A program made the position numbers and the translations under genes. Below are positions 42,140-49,853 of a DNA stretch of 64,000 nt, piece by piece (the stretch's first letter is position 1; every line of letters starts with the position of its first letter). The notes beneath the pieces were generated by a model, which saw nothing but the letters and a program-made list of their open reading frames with translations, did not search any database and was not told the DNA's origin. The stretch spans positions 32,728 to 96,727 of the forward strand of contig CAILJH010000211.1 of the NCBI GenBank assembly GCA_903834475.1. Direction: 5' to 3'. This DNA comes from an uncultured Prolixibacteraceae bacterium. Lineage in GTDB: Bacteria; Bacteroidota; Bacteroidia; Bacteroidales; Prolixibacteraceae.

Positions 42140-44239
42140 ATGTCAGAATTTCTGGAGCAGGATATTAAATTTTTACCCGGCGTCGGACCTCAGCGGGGCG
42201 AAGTGCTAAAAAAAGAATTGAAGATTTTCACTTTTGAAGACCTCCTGTACTACTTTCCATACAAATACATCGACCGGACGAAATTCTATCCGATCTCGGA
42301 AGTAACCAGTACCATGTCGTATATTCAGCTAAAAGGCAGAATTATCCGGTTCGAAACTTCCGGAGAAGGTGCAAAACAGCGCCTGATTGCCCAATTTCGG
42401 GACTCTTCCGGAGTCATGGAATTGCTTTGGTTCCAGGGAATTAAATGGGTAAAGGAGAACCTCAAGCCAAATGTGGAATACATCGTCTTTGGTAAGCCAT
42501 CCATTTTCAGCGGAAAGCTCAACATTATTCATCCTGAACTGGAACCGGCAGATCAGAAGCCCATATCAACCGGAGTTTTTCAGGCATTCTACAATACGAC
42601 AGAAACTATGAAAAAGAAATTTTTGACGAGCAAGGCTCTGAATAAATTTCAATCCAATCTGTCGGCACTCATCGAAGGAAAAATTCAGGAGTCCCTCCCA
42701 CCCGCTCTGATCGGCAAATTAAAACTGATGTCGCTCCCCTCTGCACTAAGGCAGGTTCATTTTCCTGAAAATCCAAATGTGTTGAAAACAGCAATTTTCA
42801 GGTTAAAGTTTGAAGAGCTGTTTTTTATTCAACTTAAAATTTTAAGTCTGAAACATCATCGCGAAGGCTCTTTCAAAGGATTTGTCTTTTCTCAGGTTGG
42901 ATACAACCTAAACACTTTTTTCAACAATCACCTGCCTTTCGAACTGACCAATGCGCAAAAGAAAGTGATTAAGGAAATCCGGAAAGATATGGGTTCGGGT
43001 AAACAAATGAACCGACTGCTTCAGGGCGATGTGGGAAGCGGAAAAACACTTGTTGCCCTGATGACTGCTTTGATTGCCTTCGACAACGGATTTCAGGTCA
43101 GCCTGATGGCACCTACCGAAATTTTGGCCATGCAGCATTACCAGTCCATCAAAAAAATGACCGATGGCCTGGGAATCAAAATTGCACTTTTAACCGGCTC
43201 CACAAAAAAAGCCAAACGAGTCGAAATTCATGAACAACTGGAAGACGGCAGTTTGCAATTGCTGATCGGAACACATGCGTTGATTGAAGACAAAGTAAAC
43301 TTTCTGAAACTCGGCTTGGTGATTGTGGATGAACAGCACCGTTTTGGCGTTGCCCAGCGTGCCAAACTCTGGAAGAAGAATGAATTTACCCCGCCACATG
43401 TGCTGGTCATGACTGCCACTCCGATTCCGCGAACTCTGGCCATGACTGTTTACGGCGACCTGGATGTTTCGGTAATCGACGAGTTGCCACCCGGACGGAA
43501 ACCGATACAAACCATGCATTATCACGAGAACAGAAGAAAACAGGTTTACGATTTTATGCGCGAACAAGTTGAAGCGGGCCGTCAGATCTATGTGGTTTAT
43601 CCGCTGATCAAGGAATCGGAAAAACTCGACCTGAAAAATGTTGAAAACGGGTACGAACTTCTGAAGCAGGTTTTTGCACGATATTCAATCAGCATGGTTC
43701 ATGGGAAATTGAAACCTGCTGAAAAGGAGGCAGAAATGAGCATGTTCAAGGAAGGGAAAACGCAAATCATGGTGGCAACAACTGTTATTGAAGTTGGAGT
43801 GGATGTTCCGAATGCATCGGTCATGATTATTGAAAGTGCCGAACGGTTTGGCCTTTCGCAACTGCACCAGCTTCGCGGGCGTGTTGGTCGCGGTGCTGAA
43901 CAATCCTATTGCCTGCTGATGTCTTCCTATAAAATCAGCAACGAAAGCCGGAAACGCCTCGAAACGATGGTGCGTACCAACGACGGATTTGAAATTGCGG
44001 AGGTTGACATGCAGTTGCGCGGTCCTGGCGATCTGGAAGGAACGCAGCAAAGCGGAATTGGATTTACCCTGAAAATTGCTAACCTGGGCCGCGATGGTGA
44101 AATCCTTCAGCATGCCCGAAACCAGGCTTCAGATCTACTGGATAATGATCCAAAACTCGAAAAACAGGAAAATCAGGTTTTGGTTTACAATCTCCTGAAA
44201 ATGAAAAACACCGAATTCAACTGGAGTTCGATCAGCTGA
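42140..44239 (+). CDS. recG: ATP-dependent DNA helicase RecG
   Basis: 699 aa. N-terminal wedge domain (LPGVGPQRGEVLKKELKIFTFEDLLYYFPYKYIDR), Walker A GDVGSGKTLVALM, motif II VDEQHRFGVAQRAKL, TATPIPRTLAMTVYGDLDVSVIDELPPGRKPIQT, ATTVIEVGVDVPNASVMIIESAERFGLSQLHQLRGRVGRG in the C-terminal helicase half. Normal length. Remodels stalled forks. Confidence 0.97.
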   Translation: MSEFLEQDIKFLPGVGPQRGEVLKKELKIFTFEDLLYYFPYKYIDRTKFYPISEVTSTMSYIQLKGRIIRFETSGEGAKQRLIAQFRDSSGVMELLWFQGIKWVKENLKPNVEYIVFGKPSIFSGKLNIIHPELEPADQKPISTGVFQAFYNTTETMKKKFLTSKALNKFQSNLSALIEGKIQESLPPALIGKLKLMSLPSALRQVHFPENPNVLKTAIFRLKFEELFFIQLKILSLKHHREGSFKGFVFSQVGYNLNTFFNNHLPFELTNAQKKVIKEIRKDMGSGKQMNRLLQGDVGSGKTLVALMTALIAFDNGFQVSLMAPTEILAMQHYQSIKKMTDGLGIKIALLTGSTKKAKRVEIHEQLEDGSLQLLIGTHALIEDKVNFLKLGLVIVDEQHRFGVAQRAKLWKKNEFTPPHVLVMTATPIPRTLAMTVYGDLDVSVIDELPPGRKPIQTMHYHENRRKQVYDFMREQVEAGRQIYVVYPLIKESEKLDLKNVENGYELLKQVFARYSISMVHGKLKPAEKEAEMSMFKEGKTQIMVATTVIEVGVDVPNASVMIIESAERFGLSQLHQLRGRVGRGAEQSYCLLMSSYKISNESRKRLETMVRTNDGFEIAEVDMQLRGPGDLEGTQQSGIGFTLKIANLGRDGEILQHARNQASDLLDNDPKLEKQENQVLVYNLLKMKNTEFNWSSIS

Positions 44240-44269
44240 TCCTGAATTCAATACCGTAAACATTTGTAG

Positions 44270-44289
44270 AGACGCACGGCCGTGCGTCT
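44270..44289. repeat. Dispersed 20-bp palindrome, copy 2 (perfect)
   Basis: AGACGCACGGCCGTGCGTCT, a perfect 20-bp palindrome between recG and the peptidase gene. It matches 26145-26164 at 19 of 20 positions. Confidence 0.7.
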
Positions 44290-44389
44290 TTACGTCACGA
44301 CAAAACAGACGTCACAAAAAAAACTGATATTCTTCAGGATGTACTTCAAAACATTGGACTATATTTCGTCCCTCAAAAAAAACAAGAAG

Positions 44390-45643
44390 ATGAAAAAAAT
44401 AAGTATCGGAATTGCATTCATGATTGTCCTTACATTGGGTATTCAGGCACAAAATGTCAGTAAAGGAAAGATTATCACCGAACAAAAAGGGAAAGGTTTC
44501 TATTTTGAATCCATCCTGAAAGATGTGACGGCAGTTGAAGAAAAACAGACAGAAAAGGAACCTTACCAGCGTTTCGTGATGGATCAGACGGGAATGGATT
44601 TGCCGAACAATCCTTCACTTTATACTACAGTCTGGAGTAATCCAACCCAGTCGCAGGGAAATGCCGGTACCTGCTGGAGTTTCTCAACGACTTCGTTCTA
44701 CGAATCAGAAGTACTTCGCCAGCACGGCAAAAAAGTTGAAATATCTGAAATCTATTCTGCCTATTGCGAATATATTGAGAAAGCCCGGCGGTTCATTGAA
44801 AAGCGCGGAAACTCTGTATTTTCGGAAGGATCGGAAGGCAATGCAGTAGCCCGGATCATGAAAACCTATGGTGCAGTTCCTGATGAAATCTATTCAGGAT
44901 TAATCGACGGCCGAAAATACCACAGCCATGCCAAAATGGTGGAGGAAATGACGGCATTCCTGAATTCGTTGAAAACCTCGAATGCATGGAACATGGACTA
45001 TGCTCTGGAAACCATCAAGTCAATCATGAACCATTACCTGGGTGTACCGCCAAGTGAATTTAAGCTTGAAGGCAAAACCTATACTCCGCAAACTTACCTG
45101 AAAGATTACCTTCAGATTAACCCGGATGACTTTATTGAAATCCTTTCATACAAGCAGGAACCATATTGGCAACAAGTAGAATACAAAGTAACCGACAACT
45201 GGTGGCACAACAAAGATTACTACAATGTTCCGCTTGATGATTTTATGGCTGCGCTGAAAAAGGCCGTTAAAGCCGGATATTCCCTGAGTATTGGCGGCGA
45301 TGTTTCGGAGTCTGGATTTAGCCGCGAAACCAACTGTGCTGTGATACCTGATTTCGATATTCCTTCAGCCTATATTAATGAAGATGCCCGCCAGTTCCGT
45401 TTTTCAAACGAAACTACGACCGACGATCATGGTATGCAGGTAATTGGTTTTCTCGAAAACTACAAAGGTTTGGGCAAAGACTGGTACCTGATTAAAGATT
45501 CGAGTTCTGGTTCGCGGAATGTTGGTTCAGACAACCCGAATTTTGGATATTACTTCTTCCACGAAGATTACATTAAACTAAAAATGATGGGATTCACGGT
45601 TCATAAAGATGCCGTGAAAGATATCCTGAAGAAATTCAAATAA
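44390..45643 (+). CDS. C1-family peptidase, bleomycin hydrolase/PepC-like, exported
   Basis: 417 aa from the ATG of a signal peptide (MKKISIGIAFMIVLTLGIQAQ); the longer in-frame ORF would start inside the 20-bp palindrome. Catalytic Cys in QGNAGTCWSFSTTSFYE, His in DDHGMQVIGF. At the place of the usual Asn-Ser-Trp there is KDSSSGSRN, so an Asp stands where papain-like enzymes have Asn. Probably an aminopeptidase in the periplasm. Ends with FTVHKDAVKDILKKFK, a Bacteroidota signature of the family. A terminator follows. Confidence 0.85.
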   Translation: MKKISIGIAFMIVLTLGIQAQNVSKGKIITEQKGKGFYFESILKDVTAVEEKQTEKEPYQRFVMDQTGMDLPNNPSLYTTVWSNPTQSQGNAGTCWSFSTTSFYESEVLRQHGKKVEISEIYSAYCEYIEKARRFIEKRGNSVFSEGSEGNAVARIMKTYGAVPDEIYSGLIDGRKYHSHAKMVEEMTAFLNSLKTSNAWNMDYALETIKSIMNHYLGVPPSEFKLEGKTYTPQTYLKDYLQINPDDFIEILSYKQEPYWQQVEYKVTDNWWHNKDYYNVPLDDFMAALKKAVKAGYSLSIGGDVSESGFSRETNCAVIPDFDIPSAYINEDARQFRFSNETTTDDHGMQVIGFLENYKGLGKDWYLIKDSSSGSRNVGSDNPNFGYYFFHEDYIKLKMMGFTVHKDAVKDILKKFK

Positions 45644-45651
45644 ACCTCGAA

Positions 45652-45676
45652 AGCCTCGCAACAGCGGGGCTTTTTA
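45652..45676 (+). terminator. Intrinsic terminator after the C1 peptidase gene
   Basis: AGCCTCGC pairs with GCGGGGCT (one G:T pair) around AACA, followed by TTTTT. Confidence 0.8.
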
Positions 45677-45778
45677 TTTCATAAGGACGATCCTCAATAC
45701 CTTGAAATCAACCGACACTGGAAAAAACTCATAGGGCAAACGCATCTAAAATGCAAGTATTGCATATCTCACTTTCTT

Positions 45779-45822
45779 CGGCCTGAAAGGCCAGCTTATT
45801 CTAGTCCCAGACAACGTCTGGG
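45779..45822 (+). repeat. Two-hairpin unit inside the MITE-like element, left copy
   Basis: Hairpin A GGCCTGAAAGGCC (45780-45792, GAA loop), 13 nt, hairpin B CCCAGACAACGTCTGGG (45806-45822, AAC loop), then GGTAAAAG. Stem bases differ from the copies at 4457 and 35464, yet pairing and both triloops are kept. Confidence 0.75.
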
Positions 45823-45890
45823 GTAAAAGGAATAATTGGAAACCAGTCCGCACGGGGACAATAATCAAGGCAAAGATCTTCTTTTGGACG

Positions 45891-45909
45891 CCTGCCTGCT
45901 GCAGGCAGG
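45891..45909. repeat. CCTGCCTGC palindrome inside the element
   Basis: CCTGCCTGC and GCAGGCAGG around one T, a 9-bp perfect stem. A second, longer interrupted stem (CGTCCGC at 45931-45937 with GCGGACG at 45970-45976, plus ATAAC/GTTAT) follows. Confidence 0.7.
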
Positions 45910-46051
45910 GAATTGGGATACATACCTCTTCGTCCGCAATAATGATAACCTTTCAAAAAATGTTATAACGCGGACGATTATAACGCCCATTTTCCAACCC
46001 TGGGCGACACTCCGTTTGCCTTTCGACTGAGCTCACGCCGAAGCCCTGGGT

Positions 46052-46076
46052 TAGAATAAGCTGGCCCTTCAGGCCG
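46052..46076 (-). repeat. Hairpin-A unit inside the MITE-like element, inverted right copy
   Basis: Reverse complement of 45779-45803 with one mismatch (24 of 25). Hairpin B of this copy is interrupted: CCCAGGGC-like arms at 46000 and 46043 are separated by about 40 bp containing CTTTCGACTGAGCTCACG. Confidence 0.65.
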
Positions 46077-46330
46077 ATGGTTTGTCCATTTATCATCATT
46101 TCAGTTTTAAAAAGATAGGTATATAGAGTAGCGATACATACTGGGGGTGGGTAAAAAAAATTAGATGCGTTTGCCTTGGAAAAACTCATTCTTTCGCTTC
46201 TTCTTCCTCCTATTTTCCTAACACTTATTAGGGATTGTCAGTTTCATTAAGTCCACACATCTTTACGAACACAGAATATCATTCTATTTCGAGAATTCTG
46301 AGAATTCAATTTTCTAATACCCGATTAACT

Positions 46331-47326
46331 TTGAGGACAATCATTCAGCTTTTATCAATCATTTTAATTACTACTTCTTTGTTTGCTCAACAGCCCTGCA
46401 ACGAGGATTCTTTAATGAACATAAAAGGAAAATGGACAAAAAGCACCGGGTCCAATTCATACCGCGCCAAATCGCCACAGGTTGTCACGGGATTGGAAAA
46501 TATACTTCAGCTTTTAAAAGCCGCTTATCCTGAACCAAAAGGAATGGAGGCTCGTTGGGACAGTGAACAGGGAAGGCATGAAAGCCTGATTCAGAACGGT
46601 CCGATCGCCTTCGACTTTATGGCATCGTTCAAAAAATATTATTGCGACCTTATCATCGGTAATAAAAGCAACAATTACAAGAGCAGTTTTGGAAACAAGC
46701 ATTTTCTGAGTGATGAAACGGGTACCTGGTTTTATGTTTGGGCAAACTGGCCAGGCTGGTTCGCCAGTGAAGACGGTGAATTTAAAATAGAAAGCAAACA
46801 TGTATATATGCTTACCCCAAAAATGGGTGAACTTGATGGATTTCAGGTAGTCGCCGGAAGAGATGGCGACTCGCCAAACCAGTTCTCAAGAACCATTTTA
46901 GTTACACGTCAGGGGCGATCACCTTTCATTCCAGTTACCCAAAAACAATTTTTACAGGACTTTTTAAAGGAAAAGGAGGCTGACTTTCTCCGGCAAAATG
47001 GAGCCACTCCAGAAATATATTACAAAAAAGAAATCAAAACGGCGCAGGATTATTTAGCCAATACTTCAGAAGAAGAACTGGCCAAACCTGGCTATCACGA
47101 AGGGCCCACACATTCGTTCGATTTCAAAAAATTTGCCGATGAGAAAAAAGGCTATCTGATGGTACAGGTAAATGAAAGCTACTTTAACAAAAAGCTCCCT
47201 TCATATATGCCACAGTTTTTGGTAGTGTATTGGAGATGGGAAAGTAATAAATCGTCGTTGAATTATGCAGCACAGATTGAAAATAGCTTTGATTTCAAGG
47301 CTTTGCAGCAAATGCTGGACAAATAA
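46331..47326 (+). CDS. Secreted protein of unknown function
   Basis: 331 aa if it starts at the TTG that opens a signal peptide (LRTIIQLLSIILITTSLFAQ, cleaved before QPCNEDS). No ATG precedes the signal peptide; a TTG at 46235 is the outermost option. The mature part has no motif I recognise: KGKWTKSTGSNSYRAKSPQ, WFYVWANWPGWFASEDGEFKIESKHVYMLTPKMGE, FKKFADEKKGYLMVQVNESYFNKKLP. It is 29 bp before the next secreted protein and probably forms an operon with it. Confidence 0.65.
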   Translation: MRTIIQLLSIILITTSLFAQQPCNEDSLMNIKGKWTKSTGSNSYRAKSPQVVTGLENILQLLKAAYPEPKGMEARWDSEQGRHESLIQNGPIAFDFMASFKKYYCDLIIGNKSNNYKSSFGNKHFLSDETGTWFYVWANWPGWFASEDGEFKIESKHVYMLTPKMGELDGFQVVAGRDGDSPNQFSRTILVTRQGRSPFIPVTQKQFLQDFLKEKEADFLRQNGATPEIYYKKEIKTAQDYLANTSEEELAKPGYHEGPTHSFDFKKFADEKKGYLMVQVNESYFNKKLPSYMPQFLVVYWRWESNKSSLNYAAQIENSFDFKALQQMLDK

Positions 47327-47355
47327 AACTAATCATATCTAAAAGAAACAACTTT

Positions 47356-49446
47356 ATGAAAAAATTAATTCTGATTTCGCTGAGTATCTTATTTTTGGTT
47401 TTGCACACTCCAGCTCAATCCAAAACCCCCAAAGCCCCAACCCAAAAGGAAATGGACGATGCCATGCAGGGAATGCAAAAAATAATGGATGGAATGAGTC
47501 CAGAGGACAAAAAGATGATGGAGAAAATGGGTGTTAAAATTCCATCCATGAACAGCATGCCCAAAATGTCGGAACAACAAATGCAAAATGCAATGGACAT
47601 TGCAACCCGGGTAGTTCCTCCTAAAGATGATGCCAGAATCGCTTCCATTTCAAAGATTCCATTAACCAGCAGCACATTACCTGCCTATTTATCAGCATCA
47701 CACACAAAGGTTCTGGCAGTGCTTAGGCCTGAAGCAAAAACAAAAGGTGAAGAGTTATATCAGTCCTTTAAAAAGAAGAACAAATCCTCCATCTCAGTAG
47801 GCAATTCTGCTGCAAGTCTTTGGATGATGGGTAAACCTGAATTGGCACTGTATGTCCTGGGAAAAGCCTGCATTGACGATCCGGCAAATACCGATAACCG
47901 GAACAATTATGCCTCGATGTTGTCCATGTCGGGTGCCGAACAGCTGGCTCTTCCCATCCTGAATAATTTAAATAAACGATTCCCGAAAAACAGCACCATC
48001 CTCAATAATATTGGCCAGGCCTGGTTTGGATTGGGAGATATGGATCAGGCTGTGGCGTATCTCGATAGCACAATTCACTTATTTCCTGCTCATTCGCAGG
48101 CCAATGCAACCAAATCGGCCATAGAAGAAAGCAAAGGCAATAAAGATGCTGCTGTTGCAATTCTGAAAAAATCGCTGAAAGAGGCCTATTCGGAAGACAA
48201 ACAAGATAAACTGGCACAGCTTGGTTATGAGTTTGATGAAAAAGATATCATATTGCCTTTCAAACCCAAACAAGATCCATTGGGTCTTGAAAAGTTTAAT
48301 CCTCCGGCTATTCCGAAAACAGTAGAAGAATCGGTGATTCTCGAAAAAGAATGGAGACAATTTAAAGATGAATGCACGTCAAAAATTGATCAGCTTGCAC
48401 CACTGCTAAACCAGGCAAGGATCAATGCAACTACTGCTACCGAGAAACGGCAGAAGGAATTCATGGATGGTACCAACAAACAGTCTATTCCATACTTTGC
48501 TTCAAGGGTAAATATCAAACTAAAGGCTTTGTCAACCGATGCTGATGGAACTTACACCCGAAGGATTGCAACCGCATTACAACAGTTGAACGATTACAGT
48601 ACCAACAAAGCTTCGCTAACAAAAGATTTTGATAAAGCCATAGCCAAATTGAAAAAAGAGGAAGCTAAACAGGACGGCGAGGGAAAAGCCAACGCTGACT
48701 TTTGTCCACGATTCGTTGCCCTGGAAAATGATTATTTGAAAGCCTACAATACGGAATGGGAACAAATTCATAACGAAGCAATAGCTGCTATCCGCCAGAA
48801 GTTCAATCAGGAAACTTATTATCAACTGTACACAAAATGGCCCGAGGATTTTGAAGTTATCAGGCTGACAACGCAAATACAATGGATATCCACTTTACAC
48901 GATACCTATTATTTGTCTATAAATTCTCCTGTTTGTGATCCTGAAAAAGAGGTAAAAAAAGGGAAAAGTGGACCCTTACCTGATTTTGATGATATCCATT
49001 GTGAATATCATTCTGAACTTTCTACGCCGATTGGAAAAATAAGTATGGATTGCAGTCGCCTGACTGCAGAACTTGACCTGGAAGTTGTAAAACTTGGAAT
49101 CAAACAGAACATGAACAAGGAAGGATTCAGCGATCAGTTTATGGCTTGTTCTGTTGAAATAGGTGCAAGCAAAACGATAGGAACCGGTGATCTTGGTCCG
49201 TTAAAAGCAGAAGCATCAGTTGGTGGTAGTGTAAAAGCTGAGTTTGACCGGAACGGGTTGATAGATATCACCGCTAAAGCCGGAGTGGAAGCAAAAGCGG
49301 GTATTGAAATAAAGGGCGCTGAGTCCGGAGGTGATGTATCACTGAATGCTAAAGTCGGCCTTGATGCAAAGATAAGTCTGATAAGCGGCCATGGATCGAT
49401 TGAAGGAGCCGGCACTTTAAGCGGAATGTCGAAATATAGTTATTGA
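47356..49446 (+). CDS. Large secreted protein: Met-rich segment, TPR-like helices, Gly/Ala strand repeats
   Basis: 696 aa. Signal peptide (MKKLILISLSILFLVLHTPAQ). Residues ~32-80 are Met-rich (13 Met in about 48 residues). Residues ~140-270 are TPR-like (NSAASLWMMGKPELALYVLGKACIDDPAN, ILNNIGQAWFGLGDMDQAVAYLDSTIHLFP). Residues ~330-520 are helical. The last ~100 residues are a beta-type low-complexity stretch (KAEASVGGSVKAEF, AKAGVEAKAGIEIKGAESGG). No known family. Probably an operon with the preceding gene. Confidence 0.7.
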   Translation: MKKLILISLSILFLVLHTPAQSKTPKAPTQKEMDDAMQGMQKIMDGMSPEDKKMMEKMGVKIPSMNSMPKMSEQQMQNAMDIATRVVPPKDDARIASISKIPLTSSTLPAYLSASHTKVLAVLRPEAKTKGEELYQSFKKKNKSSISVGNSAASLWMMGKPELALYVLGKACIDDPANTDNRNNYASMLSMSGAEQLALPILNNLNKRFPKNSTILNNIGQAWFGLGDMDQAVAYLDSTIHLFPAHSQANATKSAIEESKGNKDAAVAILKKSLKEAYSEDKQDKLAQLGYEFDEKDIILPFKPKQDPLGLEKFNPPAIPKTVEESVILEKEWRQFKDECTSKIDQLAPLLNQARINATTATEKRQKEFMDGTNKQSIPYFASRVNIKLKALSTDADGTYTRRIATALQQLNDYSTNKASLTKDFDKAIAKLKKEEAKQDGEGKANADFCPRFVALENDYLKAYNTEWEQIHNEAIAAIRQKFNQETYYQLYTKWPEDFEVIRLTTQIQWISTLHDTYYLSINSPVCDPEKEVKKGKSGPLPDFDDIHCEYHSELSTPIGKISMDCSRLTAELDLEVVKLGIKQNMNKEGFSDQFMACSVEIGASKTIGTGDLGPLKAEASVGGSVKAEFDRNGLIDITAKAGVEAKAGIEIKGAESGGDVSLNAKVGLDAKISLISGHGSIEGAGTLSGMSKYSY

Positions 49447-49679
49447 TTCATTACAGGAAATTTTTCTGATGATGCATAAATCCGGAAAAATGATTTCCTC
49501 ATTCTGAAATAAGCCTGAACAAATTTCGTTATAGATTGTCGAAGAAGAGATGCAAACGAAATGGTTAATCAGAAATGTAATAAATAAGCATTCTGATCAC
49601 AATTTCATGAAAGTATATTAGGCAATCAGAAATCAGAAAGGTAAATTTGATCCATTCATTTTTCCTGAAAGTATACCAT

Positions 49680-49817
49680 ATGACAGATTTAGAGCGGGTT
49701 TTAAAATACTTAAAAGGAAGTTCAAAAGGCAAAATTGATTTGCGGAATGCTGATCTTACCAATAAAAACCTTACCGACGTGAACTTTACCGATGATGAAC
49801 TTTTAGATGAAGAATGA
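49680..49817 (+). CDS. Small pentapeptide-like ORF
   Basis: 45 aa: MTDLERVLKYLKGSSKGKID, then LRNADLTNKNLTDVNFTDDE, ending LLDEE. The second half follows the A(D/N)LxN pattern of pentapeptide repeats for two to three units. It lies in the 407-bp gap before the GH3 gene, and no promoter is evident. It may be a fragment of a longer pentapeptide protein. Confidence 0.4.
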   Translation: MTDLERVLKYLKGSSKGKIDLRNADLTNKNLTDVNFTDDELLDEE

Positions 49818-49853
49818 ATTGAGTATCAGGAATGACTCAACACAGTTCTCTAC

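Larger units (their letters stand above)
45733..46177. mobile_element. 445-bp MITE-like non-autonomous element
   Basis: Terminal inverted repeats of 17 bp: AGGGCAAACGCATCTAA at 45733-45749 and, inverted, TTAGATGCGTTTGCCTT at 46161-46177 (16 of 17). The flanks carry a direct repeat, GGAAAAAACTCAT (45720-45732) and GGAAAAACTCAT (46178-46189), exact over 10 bp (AAAAACTCAT), which looks like a target-site duplication of 10-12 bp. Inside are inverted copies of a 25-bp hairpin-A unit, further palindromes and no plausible gene. The duplication size suits IS4-type transposases, but no such gene lies in this window. Confidence 0.7.

Noticed and set aside
45836..46030. 64-codon open frame inside the MITE-like element
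   Set aside because: Its sequence is made of the palindromes and repeats of the element and shows no protein-like features or start signals.
49565..49762. Minus-strand 65-codon frame in the gap before the GH3 gene
   Set aside because: Lies opposite the pentapeptide-like frame and shows no recognisable motif; reads as a shadow.
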